The notes: generated by a model not told the origin, from the letters alone. A DNA stretch of 64,000 nt from Streptomyces carminius (GCF_002794255.1 NZ_PGGW01000011.1:186001-250000); one strand, 5' to 3'; counted from the stretch's first letter, positions 40,273-49,530 are shown. Translations and numbers: made by a program.

Positions 40273-40470
40273 ATGAGCCCAGCACTGCCCCCGACCCACC
40301 AGGCGCTCACGGTCCCCGAAGTCATGGCAGCGCTCCGGATGAGCCGCCCCAAGGTCTACGACCTCATCCGGTCCGGCGCCCTGCCCAGCTACACCGAGGG
40401 CCGTTCCCGGCGCATCCCTGCCGAATCGCTCCGCACGTACATCCAAGCCAAGCTCCAGGAGGCTGCCTGA
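40273..40470 (+). CDS. xis: Excisionase, HTH_17 type
   Basis: 65-residue MerR-like helix-turn-helix protein: LTVPEVMAALRMSRPKVYDLIRSGALPSYTEGRSRRIPAESL. AICE Xis proteins bind beside att and turn the integrase towards excision. ATG 40273 follows a GGAGGAGG site at a slightly long distance. Its stop overlaps the integrase start by one base (TGATG), so the two are co-translated. The iteron array lies directly upstream. Confidence 0.9.
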   Translation: MSPALPPTHQALTVPEVMAALRMSRPKVYDLIRSGALPSYTEGRSRRIPAESLRTYIQAKLQEAA

Positions 40471-41744
40471 TGGCCAAGCGCCGTGCCAATGGCGAAGGCA
40501 CCATCACCAAACGGACGGACGGCCGATACCAGGCAGCCGCGTACGTCTACCGCCCGGACGGCACCCGCGTCCGCAAGTTCGTCTACGGCAAGACCCGTGC
40601 TGAGGTGGCACAGAAGCTCACCGAGATGCAGGAGAAGACCCGGCAGGGCATCCCGGCCGCCACGTCCGCGATGCCCTTCGGGGACTACCTCGCCTACTGG
40701 CTCGCGACCGTGGCCGCCGCGCGGCTCAAGCCCTCCACCTTCATGAGCTACGAGGTGATGGCACGCCTGTACATTGCTCCCTCACTCGGCCGGAAGAAGC
40801 TCAACCGGCTCAGCCCCGCCGACGTACGGCGCTTCCTCGCGGAGTTCCGCGACGGCTGTCTGTGTTGCCTGCGAGGGCTGGACGCGAACCGCGCCGAGGA
40901 CGAGCGGAAGTGCTGCGCCAAGGGACGGTGCTGCCACCGCCATCCGTCCGCGCGCACCGTGCAGTACGTCCATGCCGTACTGCGGTCCGCCCTGCAGCAA
41001 GCGATGCGGGAAGAACTCATCGCGCGCAACGTGGCACGCATCGTGGAGACGCCCACCGTCGTCCGGCAGGAGGTACGGCCGCTGGACCGGACCGAAGTGC
41101 GGATGCTGCTGAAAGCGGCTCGCTCGCACCGGCTGTACGCGCTGTGGCTGCTGCTGGTCTCCACGGGCCTGCGCCGCGGGGAAGTGCTCGCGCTCACCTG
41201 GGATGACATCGACCTCGGCCGGGGGCAACTGCGGGTGCGCCGGAATCTCCAGCGCATCAAGAAAGAGCTGGTCTTCGGCACCCCGAAGACGGCCCGTTCT
41301 CAGCGCACCGTCTCCCTGCCCCGGCGGTGTGCGGCTGCTCTCAGGGAGCACCAGAGCGCGCAGCGCGCGGAGCGGGCCGCGGCCGGGTTGAAGTGGGACC
41401 CGCTGCCGCACCAGCCGAGCGGGCTGGTCTTCACCACACCCACCGGCCGGCCGACCGATCCGCGGAGCCTGAACCGGATGCTCACCGTTCTCTGCCGCAA
41501 CGCGAAGGTGCGCAGGGTGCGGGTGCACGACCTCCGGCACACCTGCGCCTCACTCCTGCTGGCTCAGGGAGTGGATGCCCGGACCATCATGGAGACGCTG
41601 GGGCACAGCACGATCACCATGACGCTGGACACCTACGCGCACGTGATGGACACGACGCTCAGAGCAGCCGCCGAGCGGATGGAGGACGCGTTGGGCCCGG
41701 AGGGCGGGGGAGAGGGCGAGGAAGCCGCTCAGCCGCCCGGGTGA
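40470..41744 (+). CDS. int: Tyrosine integrase of the AICE
   Basis: 424-residue site-specific recombinase for the tRNA-Pro attachment site. It has an arm-binding start (GEGTITKRTDGRYQAAAYV), a core-binding domain from about 70, and the catalytic residues R in STGLRRGEVL, HxxR in HDLRHTCASL, H in LGHSTITM, and Y in LDTYAHV. An unusual insertion near residues 130-155 is rich in Cys and His (CLCCLRG...KCCAKGRCCHRH) and may bind zinc. The stop lies 66 bases before the attR core, the standard layout. It is the intact counterpart of the relic at 25.6 kb. Confidence 0.95.
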   Translation: MAKRRANGEGTITKRTDGRYQAAAYVYRPDGTRVRKFVYGKTRAEVAQKLTEMQEKTRQGIPAATSAMPFGDYLAYWLATVAAARLKPSTFMSYEVMARLYIAPSLGRKKLNRLSPADVRRFLAEFRDGCLCCLRGLDANRAEDERKCCAKGRCCHRHPSARTVQYVHAVLRSALQQAMREELIARNVARIVETPTVVRQEVRPLDRTEVRMLLKAARSHRLYALWLLLVSTGLRRGEVLALTWDDIDLGRGQLRVRRNLQRIKKELVFGTPKTARSQRTVSLPRRCAAALREHQSAQRAERAAAGLKWDPLPHQPSGLVFTTPTGRPTDPRSLNRMLTVLCRNAKVRRVRVHDLRHTCASLLLAQGVDARTIMETLGHSTITMTLDTYAHVMDTTLRAAAERMEDALGPEGGGEGEEAAQPPG

Positions 41745-41750
41745 CCCCGG

Positions 41751-41772
41751 TTGATGTCAGCCGCTGATGTCA
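41751..41772 (+). repeat. Right integrase arm site (paired TGATGTCA)
   Basis: TTGATGTCA and GCTGATGTCA, 12 bases apart, identical in layout to 26301-26322 and 39 bases inside the attR core. Confidence 0.65.
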
Positions 41773-41805
41773 GAAGCCCCCTGGGAAGATCCCAGGGGGC
41801 TTCTG
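41771..41805. terminator. Strong hairpin between int and tRNA-Pro
   Basis: Perfect 16-bp stem (41771-41786 with 41790-41805) and a 3-base loop. It can end both int (plus) and the tRNA transcript (minus). Because it lies on the element side, insertion gives the tRNA a new terminator. Confidence 0.85.
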
Positions 41806-41810
41806 ACCAG

Positions 41811-41886
<76 letters not shown>

Positions 41887-42123
41887 ATGCCCTCCCGGCT
41901 CGGGGCTGGCCCCTCGCCGATCGCGCACGGAAACCATACCGCACTCCGAGGGGTGGATGCGCACGCCGGGTGCCGGGACAGTGGCGGATGGGCAGGGCTT
42001 TCCGGCGGTGCTCCACCCGGCTCCACCGGTCCCGCGCGGGGTGCGCACCGCCCCGGTAAACCCTTCTGTAACATTAGTGTCACTCACCGTGTGAAGCGGA
42101 ATCCGGTCCGCCACTCTGGTGCC

Positions 42124-42528
42124 ATGCACGCACGACTCACCCCTCGCGCCCTGGCAGCCCTCGTCTGTCTCTTCCTCCTCCCCGCCACCGCCTGCCAGCA
42201 GAGCAACGGCAGCGCGGCCAGTGAACCCTCCCCCACCGAGATGCCCCTCTACTCCGTCATCGAGGAGGAGGAGAGCGGACCGTCGCGGAGCATCGTCGTC
42301 GAGGTCAGTACCACCGAGGGCCTGCGGCTCGTCTTCGACGACGTGGCCACGCGTCTGACCGACGAGGCGGGCTACGTCGTCCGGATCAACTGCGCCGGCA
42401 GCTATCCGGAGAACCGCCTCGCCACCGGCCGGTACGCGGTCGGTGACACCGGCGCGACCGTCACCGGGCTGAAGCGGAACCAGAAGGAGTTCAAGCCCGT
42501 CCCCGGGGCGGAGTGCCCGCGTGAGTGA
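42124..42528 (+). CDS. Small secreted lipoprotein
   Basis: 134-residue protein with a signal peptide (RALAALVCLFLLPATAC) ending in a lipobox-like ATAC; cysteine near residue 24 is the likely lipid anchor. The mature part holds two beta-rich pieces (SIVVEVSTTEGLRLVFDDVA; GYVVRINCAGSYPENRLATGRYAVG). No family recognised. ATG 42124 is preferred to an upstream frame because the signal peptide begins there. Confidence 0.7.
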   Translation: MHARLTPRALAALVCLFLLPATACQQSNGSAASEPSPTEMPLYSVIEEEESGPSRSIVVEVSTTEGLRLVFDDVATRLTDEAGYVVRINCAGSYPENRLATGRYAVGDTGATVTGLKRNQKEFKPVPGAECPRE

Positions 42529-42650
42529 TCCCGGTCGGAGGGAGTGAGTGCGGCGGCGTCGCGCAGGGTGGATATCCGGTCCTGGTTTGTCCGGGCCCTG
42601 GCGGGAAACGCGGTCTCCCTGGCCGTTGGTCCCGAGGACTGGAGTAGCAC

Positions 42651-43997
42651 GTGAGCCGTTCGCGGATAGTGATCGTCGGTGCGGGGTTCGCCGGATACCA
42701 GACCGCCAGGACGCTGTCGCGCAAGCTCCGGGGAGCGGCCGAGATCGTCCTGGTGAACCCGAACGACTACTTCCTGTATCTGCCGCTGCTGCCCGAGGTG
42801 TCGGCGGGCCTGCTGGAGGCCCGCCGGGTCTCGGTGTCGCTGGCCGGGACGCTGCCGAGGGTGCGGCTGGTGCTCGGCGAGGTGCACGGGGTGGACCTGG
42901 ACGGGCAGGCGATCTCGTACACCGACCCCGAGGGGCGTGAGAAGCGGCTGGGGTACGACCGGCTGGTCCTCACCGTCGGCAGCGTGAACAAGCTGCTGCC
43001 CATCCCGGGCGTGGCCGAGCACGCGGTCGGGTTCCGGGGCATGCCCGAGGCGCTGTACCTGCGCGACCACATCAGCCGGCAGATCGCCCTGGCCGCCAAC
43101 GCCGAGGACCCCGAGGAGTGCCGGGCGCGCTGCACCTTCGTGGTGGTCGGGGCCGGCTACACGGGGACCGAGGTGGCCGCGCACGGCAAGATGTTCACCG
43201 ACTCGCTCGCCCGCCAGCACGCCCGCAGCGCCGGCGGGCTGCGGGCCGACGCCCGGCCCCGCTGGATGCTGATCGACGTCGCGGACCGGGTGCTGCCCGG
43301 GCTGGACGAGAAGCTGTCCCGGACGGCGGACCGGGTGCTGCGCAAACGCGGGGTGGAGATCCGCACCGGGACCTCCGTGAAGGAGGCCACCCGGGACGGG
43401 GTGCTGCTGAACACCGGCGAGTGCGTTCCCACCCGCTCACTCATCTGGTGCGTCGGGGTACGGCCCGACCCGTTGGTGGAGCAGCTCGGGCTGCCCACCG
43501 AGAAGGGGCGGCTGGTGGTCGACGAGTACCTCAACGTCCCCGGTCACCCGAAGGTGTTCGCCTGCGGTGACGCCGCGGCGGTGCCGGACCTGACCAAGCC
43601 GGGGGAGTACACGCCGATGACCGCCCAGCACGCCCACCGGCAGGGCAGGACGGCCGCCAACAACATCATGGCCTCCTACGGCATCGGCACCCGCCGCCCC
43701 TACAAACACAGCGACCTGGGCTTCGTCGTCGACCTCGGCGGACTGCAGGCCGCGGCCAACCCCTTCAACATCCCGCTGTCCGGGCCGGTCGCCAACCTCG
43801 TCACCCGCGGCTACCACCTCGCCGCGATGCCCGGGAACCGGATCCGGGTGGCCGCCGACTGGGCGCTGGACGCCGTGCTGCGGCGGCAGGCCGTCCAGCT
43901 CGGGGTGCTGGACGCCTGGTCGGTGCCGCTGGACACCGCCTCGCCCGAGACGGCACGGCTGCGGGGTGAGCAGGAGACCGCCGGGCAGCGCGGGTAG
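42651..43997 (+). CDS. Type II NADH dehydrogenase
   Basis: 448-residue FAD enzyme passing electrons from NADH to menaquinone without pumping protons, at the inner face of the membrane. The FAD dinucleotide fold is IVIVGAGFAGYQTA (residue 5), the second fold for NADH VVVGAGYTGTEVA (about 166), and the FAD-closing motif VFACGDAAAVPD (about 302). The C-terminal region (LVTRGYHLAAMPGNRIRVAADW) holds the quinone/membrane part. GTG 42651. A long hairpin follows, so it is monocistronic. Confidence 0.9.
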   Translation: MSRSRIVIVGAGFAGYQTARTLSRKLRGAAEIVLVNPNDYFLYLPLLPEVSAGLLEARRVSVSLAGTLPRVRLVLGEVHGVDLDGQAISYTDPEGREKRLGYDRLVLTVGSVNKLLPIPGVAEHAVGFRGMPEALYLRDHISRQIALAANAEDPEECRARCTFVVVGAGYTGTEVAAHGKMFTDSLARQHARSAGGLRADARPRWMLIDVADRVLPGLDEKLSRTADRVLRKRGVEIRTGTSVKEATRDGVLLNTGECVPTRSLIWCVGVRPDPLVEQLGLPTEKGRLVVDEYLNVPGHPKVFACGDAAAVPDLTKPGEYTPMTAQHAHRQGRTAANNIMASYGIGTRRPYKHSDLGFVVDLGGLQAAANPFNIPLSGPVANLVTRGYHLAAMPGNRIRVAADWALDAVLRRQAVQLGVLDAWSVPLDTASPETARLRGEQETAGQRG

Positions 43998-44027
43998 CGC
44001 GCGTACGGGGCGCTCCGCCCCGCCGAA

Positions 44028-44071
44028 CGGATGCCCGTGGCGGGCCGAAAGCGGCCCGCCACGGGCATCCG
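44028..44071 (+). terminator. Strong hairpin after the NADH dehydrogenase
   Basis: Perfect 20-bp stem (44028-44047 with 44052-44071) and an AAAG loop. Confidence 0.85.
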
Positions 44072-44282
44072 TGTGTGCCGCTGTGGCACGGATTCGGGTG
44101 GACAACGGGCAGTCGTCGACGGCCCTTCGGGCACGCCCGGGCACGCCCGGGCGCCGTACAAGGCTTCGAGCAGCGCCTTCCCCCGCCCGGAAGTCCCCGG
44201 AAGCGGGCCCAAGCGGTCATGATCCCTGCCGGGAAGAACCTGGCCAGACCTCCCCCCGGACGGTAGAAATCTCCCCACGCAT

Positions 44283-44300
44283 CCGAACGGGCATGTTCGG
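44283..44300. promoter_or_regulatory. Dyad upstream of the DeoR-type regulator
   Basis: CCGAAC-GGGCAT-GTTCGG, an exact 6-6-6 inverted repeat 42 bases before the start. Candidate autoregulatory operator. Confidence 0.4.
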
Positions 44301-44341
44301 GCGCCCGGAACTGGAACGACCGGCACAGGGAGGAGCGGCGA

Positions 44342-45103
44342 TTGAACGCCGAGGAGCGGCAGCGAGAGATCCTCGCCATGGCCCGCCGGCTGGGCTCGGT
44401 CGAGGTCGTCGCGCTCGCCGAGAAACTGTCCGTCGCCAAGGAGACGGTCCGCCGCGATCTGCGGGTCCTGGAGGACCACGGCCTGGTGCGGCGCACGCAC
44501 GGAGGCGCCTACCCGGTGGAGAGTGCCGGCTTCGAGACGACCCTCGCCGTCCGCACGACCCGGCACGTTCCGGAGAAGCGGCGGATCGCCGCCGCCGCGG
44601 TCGACCTGCTCGGTGACGCCGAGACGCTCTTCGTCGACGAGGGCTTCACCCCCCAGCTCATCGCCGAGGGACTGCCGCGCGACCGGCCGCTGACCGTCGT
44701 CACCACCTCGCTGGCCACCGCCGGAATACTGGCCAAGGCGGACAACTTCACCGTGCTTCTCCTCGGCGGCCGGGTACGGGGCGGGACGCTGGCCACGGTC
44801 GACCACTGGGCCACCCGCATGCTCTCCGGGTTCGTCATCGACCTGGCGTACGTGGGGGCCAACGGCATCTCCCGCGACCACGGGCTCACCACACCCGACC
44901 CGGCGGTCGGCGAGGTGAAGGCCGCGGCCGTACGGGCCGCGCGCCGCAGGATCTTCGCGGGGACGCACACCAAGTTCGGGGCGGTCAGCTTCTGCCGGTT
45001 CGCGGAGGTGTCCGACTTCGAGACGATCGTCACCGGCAACGCGCTGCCCTTCGCCGAGGCGCACCGCTACTCGCTCCGGGGGCCGCACGTCATCCGGGTG
45101 TAG
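44342..45103 (+). CDS. DeoR-family sugar regulator
   Basis: 253-residue repressor. An N-terminal helix-turn-helix (EERQREILAMARRLGSVEVVALAEKLSVAKETVRRDLRVLEDHGLV) precedes the DeoR sensor domain with LFVDEGFTPQLIAEGL, TVVTTSL, and the lysine motif KFGAVSFCRFA. DeoR proteins bind phosphorylated sugars. TTG 44342 has GGGAGG 8 bases upstream. It precedes a polyol/sugar ABC operon in the same direction and probably controls it. Confidence 0.88.
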   Translation: MNAEERQREILAMARRLGSVEVVALAEKLSVAKETVRRDLRVLEDHGLVRRTHGGAYPVESAGFETTLAVRTTRHVPEKRRIAAAAVDLLGDAETLFVDEGFTPQLIAEGLPRDRPLTVVTTSLATAGILAKADNFTVLLLGGRVRGGTLATVDHWATRMLSGFVIDLAYVGANGISRDHGLTTPDPAVGEVKAAAVRAARRRIFAGTHTKFGAVSFCRFAEVSDFETIVTGNALPFAEAHRYSLRGPHVIRV

Positions 45104-45231
45104 GGCCCCGCGGCCGGACCGCACCGGCACACCGCCTCACCGGCCGGTCCTCCACACCGTGAACGAACACCGCCCGCCGACGGCACGGCACCGCATGCCC
45201 GCGGACGCCGTCCCACCCGACTTCAGGCGAC

Positions 45232-45265
45232 AACAGGCAACACCAGGCAACAGGCAACACCAGGC
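45232..45265 (+). repeat. Exact 17-bp tandem duplication in 5' leader
   Basis: AACAGGCAACACCAGGC occurs twice head to tail, ending where the ribosome site (AAGGA, 45266) of the solute-binding gene begins. The rarity of AC-rich, unstructured repeats here suggests a role in translation or a slippage duplication. Confidence 0.6.
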
Positions 45266-45277
45266 AAGGAGCCCGAC

Positions 45278-46636
45278 ATGTACAGAAGGACCCGGCACAC
45301 CGCACGTGCCCTGATCGCCGCGACAGCGGCCGGAACCCTCCTCGCGTCCTGCAGCGGAGCCGGCGGCACCGCCTCCTCCGACGGTGACTCCATCAACGTC
45401 CTGATGGTGAACAACCCGCCGATGGCCGAGCTGCAGAAGCTGACCGCCGAGCACTTCACCAAGGAGACCGGCATCGAGGTCAACTTCACCGTCCTGCCGG
45501 AGAACGACGTCCGCGACAAGATCAGCCAGGACTTCTCCAACCAGGCCGGGCAGTACGACGTCGCCACCATCAGCAACTACGAGACGCCCATCTACGCCAA
45601 GAACGGCTGGCTGCACGCCCTCGACGAGTACATCCAGGACGACGCGGAGTACGACCACGACGACATCCTGCCCTCGATGCGGCAGTCGCTCACCGGCGGG
45701 GACGGCAAGCTCTACGCCCAGCCGTTCTACGGCGAGTCGTCCTTCCTGATGTACCGCAAGGACGTCTTCGACAAGCACGGCCTGGAGATGCCCGACAAGC
45801 CCACCTGGCAGCAGGTCGCCGACCTCGCCGAGAAGGTGGACACCGCCGAGAAGGACATGAAGGGCATCTGCCTGCGCGGCCTGCCTGGCTGGGGCGAGGT
45901 GATCGCCCCGCTGACCACGGTCATCAACACCTTCGGCGGCACCTGGTTCGACGAGGACTGGAACGCGAAGCTGACCTCGCCCGAGACCACCGAGGCCGTG
46001 AAGTTCTACGTCGACCTGGTGCGCGAGCACGGCGAGGCGGGCGCCGCCCAGGCCGGGTACGCCGAGTGCCTGAACAACATGACCCAGGGCAAGACCGCCA
46101 TGTGGTACGACGCCACCGCCGGCGCCGGGTCGCTGGAGGCCGGCGGCTCACCGGTGAAGGGGAAGATCGGTTACGTCCCCGCCCCGGTGGAGGAGACCGA
46201 GAGCTCCGGCTGGCTCTACACCTGGGCCTGGGGCATGCAGAAGGCCTCCAAGAACGCCGACAACGCCTGGAAGTTCATCTCCTGGGCCTCCGGCAAGGAG
46301 TACGAGCAGCTCGTCGGCGAGGAGATCGGCTGGGCCAGCGTCCCGGCCGGCAAGCGCACCTCCACCTACGAGATCCCCGAGTACCTCGAGGAGGCCGGCG
46401 CCTTCGCCGACATCACCCGGGACGCCATCGCCTCGGCCGACCCGAAGTCCCCGGGCACGCAGAAGCGGCCCGCGCCCGGCATCCAGTTCGTCGGCATCCC
46501 GGAGTTCACCGACCTGGGCACCAAGGTCTCCCAGCAGATCAGCGCGGCCATCGCCGGAAGCAAGTCCGTCGAGGAGGCGCTCAAGGCGTCGCAGCGGCTG
46601 GCCGAGAAGGTCGGCGAGGAGTACCGGAACCGATGA
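45278..46636 (+). CDS. Polyol/sugar ABC transporter binding lipoprotein
   Basis: 452-residue extracellular solute-binding protein of family 1. The signal peptide ends in the lipobox LLASC (cysteine near residue 25). The mature part is close to mannitol/sorbitol binding proteins (PPMAELQKLTAEHFTKETGIEV, FTVLPENDVRDKISQDF, YDVATISNYETPIYAKNGWL). It captures substrate outside the membrane for the two permeases. It is coupled to permease 1 by a 4-base overlap. No ATPase gene is present, so a shared MsiK-type ATPase is probable, as in other streptomycete sugar importers. Confidence 0.88.
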   Translation: MYRRTRHTARALIAATAAGTLLASCSGAGGTASSDGDSINVLMVNNPPMAELQKLTAEHFTKETGIEVNFTVLPENDVRDKISQDFSNQAGQYDVATISNYETPIYAKNGWLHALDEYIQDDAEYDHDDILPSMRQSLTGGDGKLYAQPFYGESSFLMYRKDVFDKHGLEMPDKPTWQQVADLAEKVDTAEKDMKGICLRGLPGWGEVIAPLTTVINTFGGTWFDEDWNAKLTSPETTEAVKFYVDLVREHGEAGAAQAGYAECLNNMTQGKTAMWYDATAGAGSLEAGGSPVKGKIGYVPAPVEETESSGWLYTWAWGMQKASKNADNAWKFISWASGKEYEQLVGEEIGWASVPAGKRTSTYEIPEYLEEAGAFADITRDAIASADPKSPGTQKRPAPGIQFVGIPEFTDLGTKVSQQISAAIAGSKSVEEALKASQRLAEKVGEEYRNR

Positions 46637-47613
46637 CCGTACAGCTCACGGCGGAGTCCCCGCCGCCCACCGCGCCTCCCTCCCGGGCCCCCGCGCGGCC
46701 CGCAGCCGCCCAGCCACCCGGCCGGCTGCGGGCCTGGGCCACCCGCGCCCCTCTGCTGCCCGCGCTGGTCTTCCTGATCGCCGTCACCCAGCTGCCGTTC
46801 GCGGCGACACTGGTGATCTCCCTCTTCGACTGGTACGCCCTGAACCCCGACGCCCGTGAGTTCACGGGGCTGTCCAACTACGGTTCGGTGCTCTCCGATC
46901 CGGCCATGCGGTCCTCGGTGGTCACCACGGCGGTGCTGACCGCCACCGTGGTCCTGGCCAGCCTCGTCCTCGGGCTCGTCCTGGCGCTGCTGCTGAACCG
47001 CTCCTTCCGGGGACGGGGCCTGGTGCGCACCATGCTCATCGCGCCCTTCCTGATCGTCCCCGTGGCCGCCGCGCTGCTGTGGAAGCACGCCCTGTTCAAC
47101 CCGGAGTACGGGCTCTTCAACGGCGCCCTGAACTGGCTGGGCTCACTGGTGGGGATGGAGGAGGTCATCCAGCCCGACTGGATCTCCGAGATGCCGCTGC
47201 TCGCGGTGGAGGCCTCGCTGGTGTGGCAGTGGACGCCGTTCATGATGCTCATCGTGCTGGCCGGGCTGCAGAGTTTCCCGACGGAGACGCTGGAGGCCGC
47301 CCGGCTGGACGGCGCCGGCGGCTGGCAGATCTTCCGCCATCTGACGCTGCCGCACCTGCGGCGCTATCTGGAGCTGGGCGGGCTGCTGGGCTCGATCTAC
47401 ATCGTGCAGCACTTCGACGCGGTGTTCACGATCACCGCCGGTTCGCTGGGCACCGCCAACCTGCCGTACACGATCTACCACACCTTCTACCGGGCGCACG
47501 AGTACGGGCTGGCCTCCGCCGCGGGTGTCCTCGTCGTCATCGGCTCGATCGTCATCGCCACCTTCGCCCTGCGGGTGGTCTCGTCCCTGTTCAGTGAGGA
47601 GGTGTCCCGATGA
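46633..47613 (+). CDS. Sugar ABC permease, MalF type
   Basis: 326-residue inner-membrane permease with six segments. The EAA coupling motif reads ETLEAARLDGAGGWQIFRHLTLPHLR near residue 225. The N-terminus has a proline/alanine-rich tail of about 40 residues. It overlaps genes on both sides by 4 bases. Together with the following MalG-type permease it forms the membrane pore. Confidence 0.9.
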   Translation: MTVQLTAESPPPTAPPSRAPARPAAAQPPGRLRAWATRAPLLPALVFLIAVTQLPFAATLVISLFDWYALNPDAREFTGLSNYGSVLSDPAMRSSVVTTAVLTATVVLASLVLGLVLALLLNRSFRGRGLVRTMLIAPFLIVPVAAALLWKHALFNPEYGLFNGALNWLGSLVGMEEVIQPDWISEMPLLAVEASLVWQWTPFMMLIVLAGLQSFPTETLEAARLDGAGGWQIFRHLTLPHLRRYLELGGLLGSIYIVQHFDAVFTITAGSLGTANLPYTIYHTFYRAHEYGLASAAGVLVVIGSIVIATFALRVVSSLFSEEVSR

Positions 47614-48521
47614 CGTCCACCGCGCCCTCCCCGGCCGTACCGGGCACCGCGCCGGCCCGCCCGGCGCCGCGTCCGGCGGAGCACCCGGACCTGCGCCGCA
47701 CCCGGCGCCGCAACGCCGCCCTGAGCCTGCTGGCCTGGGTGATGGGGCTCGCCTTCTTCCTGCCGGTCGCCTGGATGGTGCTCACCTCGCTGCACTCCGA
47801 GGCCGACGCCGCCACCAACCCGCCCTCGCTCGCCGCGCCCCTCACCCTGGAGAGCTACCGGGAGTTCTTCGGCGCCGGGGGCGGGGCGAGCCCCTGGCCG
47901 CCGCTGATCAACTCGGCCATGGCGTCGGTCTTCTCCACGGTCTTCGTGCTGCTGCTGGCGTTCCCGGCGGCGTACGCCCTGTCCATCCGGCCGGTGCGCA
48001 AGTGGCGGGACGTGCTGTTCTTCTTCCTGTCCACCAAGATGCTGCCGATCGTGGCCGGACTGCTGCCGATCTACCTGTTCGCGAAGAACACCGGCATGCT
48101 CGACAACATCTGGCTGCTGGTCATCCTCTACACCTCGATGAACCTGCCGATCGCCGTGTGGATGATGCAGTCCTTCCTCGCCGAGGTGCCCACCGCGCTC
48201 ATCGAGGCCGCCCAGCTCGACGGGGCGCGGCTGCCCACCGTCCTGGCCAGGGTCATCGCGCCGGTGGTGGGGCCCGGTATCGCCGCCACCGCGCTGATCT
48301 GCTTCATCTTCAGCTGGAACGAGATGCTGTTCGCCCGGGTGCTGACCTCGGTGACCGCGCAGACCGCGCCCGTGTTCCTGACCGGGTTCATCACCAGCCA
48401 GGGGCTGTTCCTGGCCCAGGTGTGCGCCGCCTCGGTCGTCATCTCCCTGCCGGTGCTCGCCGCGGGGTTCGCCGCCCAGGACAAACTGGTCCAGGGCCTG
48501 TCGCTAGGAGCCGTGAAGTGA
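47610..48521 (+). CDS. Sugar ABC permease, MalG type
   Basis: 303-residue permease, partner of the gene upstream. The EAA motif reads ALIEAAQLDGARLPTVLARVIAPVV near residue 195; six hydrophobic segments include NAALSLLAWVMGLAFFLPVAWM and ICFIFSWNEMLFARVL. It overlaps permease 1 and the dehydrogenase gene by 4 bases each. Confidence 0.9.
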   Translation: MTSTAPSPAVPGTAPARPAPRPAEHPDLRRTRRRNAALSLLAWVMGLAFFLPVAWMVLTSLHSEADAATNPPSLAAPLTLESYREFFGAGGGASPWPPLINSAMASVFSTVFVLLLAFPAAYALSIRPVRKWRDVLFFFLSTKMLPIVAGLLPIYLFAKNTGMLDNIWLLVILYTSMNLPIAVWMMQSFLAEVPTALIEAAQLDGARLPTVLARVIAPVVGPGIAATALICFIFSWNEMLFARVLTSVTAQTAPVFLTGFITSQGLFLAQVCAASVVISLPVLAAGFAAQDKLVQGLSLGAVK

Positions 48522-49507
48522 GAGCCGCCGTCATCGAGTCCGTCGGCAAGGCCGTCCTGACCACCGTGCCCGATCCCACGCCCGGGCCGCGCGAGGTGGT
48601 CGTGAAGGTCGCCGCCTGCGGGCTGTGCGGTACGGACCTGCACATCATGCAGGGGGAGTTCGCGCCCACGCTCCCCATCGTGCCCGGGCACGAGTTCGCC
48701 GGCGAGGTCGTCGCCGTCGGGGGCGGGGTCACCGAGCTGGCCGCCGGTGACCGGGTGGCGGTGGATCCCTCGCTGTACTGCCACGAGTGCCGCTACTGCC
48801 GCGTCGGCCACAACAACATGTGCGAGCGCTGGGCGGCCATCGGCGTCACCGTGGCGGGCGGCGCCGCCGAGTACGCCGTCGCCCCGGTGGCCAACTGCGT
48901 GAAGCTGCCCGAGCACGTCGATGTCCAGGACGCGGCGCTGATCGAGCCGCTGTCCTGCGCGGTGCGGGGCTACGACGTGCTCGCCGCGCGGATGGGCGCC
49001 AACGTCCTGGTCTACGGCTCGGGGACGATGGGCCTGATGATGCTGGAACTGGCCAAGCGCACGGGCGCGGCGCGGGTCGACGTGGTCGACATCAATGCCG
49101 GGCGCCTGGCCACCGCCAAGGAACTGGGCTGCACCGCCGCGGCCGCCGCGGCCGACGAACTCGACCGCCCGCAGGGCTGGGACGTGGTCATCGACGCCAC
49201 CGGCAACGCCAAGGCGATCCAGGACGGGCTGGGCCGGGTGGCCAAGGCCGGAACGTTTCTGCAGTTCGGTGTCTCCGACTACGCCACGAAGGTGACCATC
49301 GAGCCGTACCGCATCTACAACCAGGAGATCACCATCACCGGCTCCATGGCGGTGCTCCACAGCTACGAGCGCGCCGCCGACCTCTTCGCGACGGGGATCA
49401 TCGACCCGAAGGTCTTCATCAGCGACCGGCTTCCGCTGGACAGCTACCCGGACGCGCTGGAGCGGTTCGCGGCGGGGGTGGGACGGAAGATCGTGGTGGT
49501 GCCGTGA
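48518..49507 (+). CDS. Zinc-dependent sorbitol/polyol dehydrogenase
   Basis: 329-residue medium-chain dehydrogenase. Catalytic zinc ligands are C in CGLCGTDLH (about 36) and HE in PGHEFAGEV (about 58). Structural zinc is held by the four cysteines of CHECRYCRVGHNNMC (about 88-103). The NAD fold is VLVYGSGTMGLMMLEL. It probably oxidises the imported polyol to a ketose. GTG 48518 overlaps permease 2. It is the last gene of the DeoR-linked operon. Confidence 0.88.
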   Translation: MRAAVIESVGKAVLTTVPDPTPGPREVVVKVAACGLCGTDLHIMQGEFAPTLPIVPGHEFAGEVVAVGGGVTELAAGDRVAVDPSLYCHECRYCRVGHNNMCERWAAIGVTVAGGAAEYAVAPVANCVKLPEHVDVQDAALIEPLSCAVRGYDVLAARMGANVLVYGSGTMGLMMLELAKRTGAARVDVVDINAGRLATAKELGCTAAAAAADELDRPQGWDVVIDATGNAKAIQDGLGRVAKAGTFLQFGVSDYATKVTIEPYRIYNQEITITGSMAVLHSYERAADLFATGIIDPKVFISDRLPLDSYPDALERFAAGVGRKIVVVP

Positions 49508-49530
49508 GGGCGTGCCCGCTGTAAGGGGCG

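Noticed and set aside
47525-48530. Fusion of permease-region frame with the dehydrogenase (660 codons)
   Set aside because: The upstream part is the shadow of permease 2; the dehydrogenase starts at GTG 48518 overlapping the permease stop.
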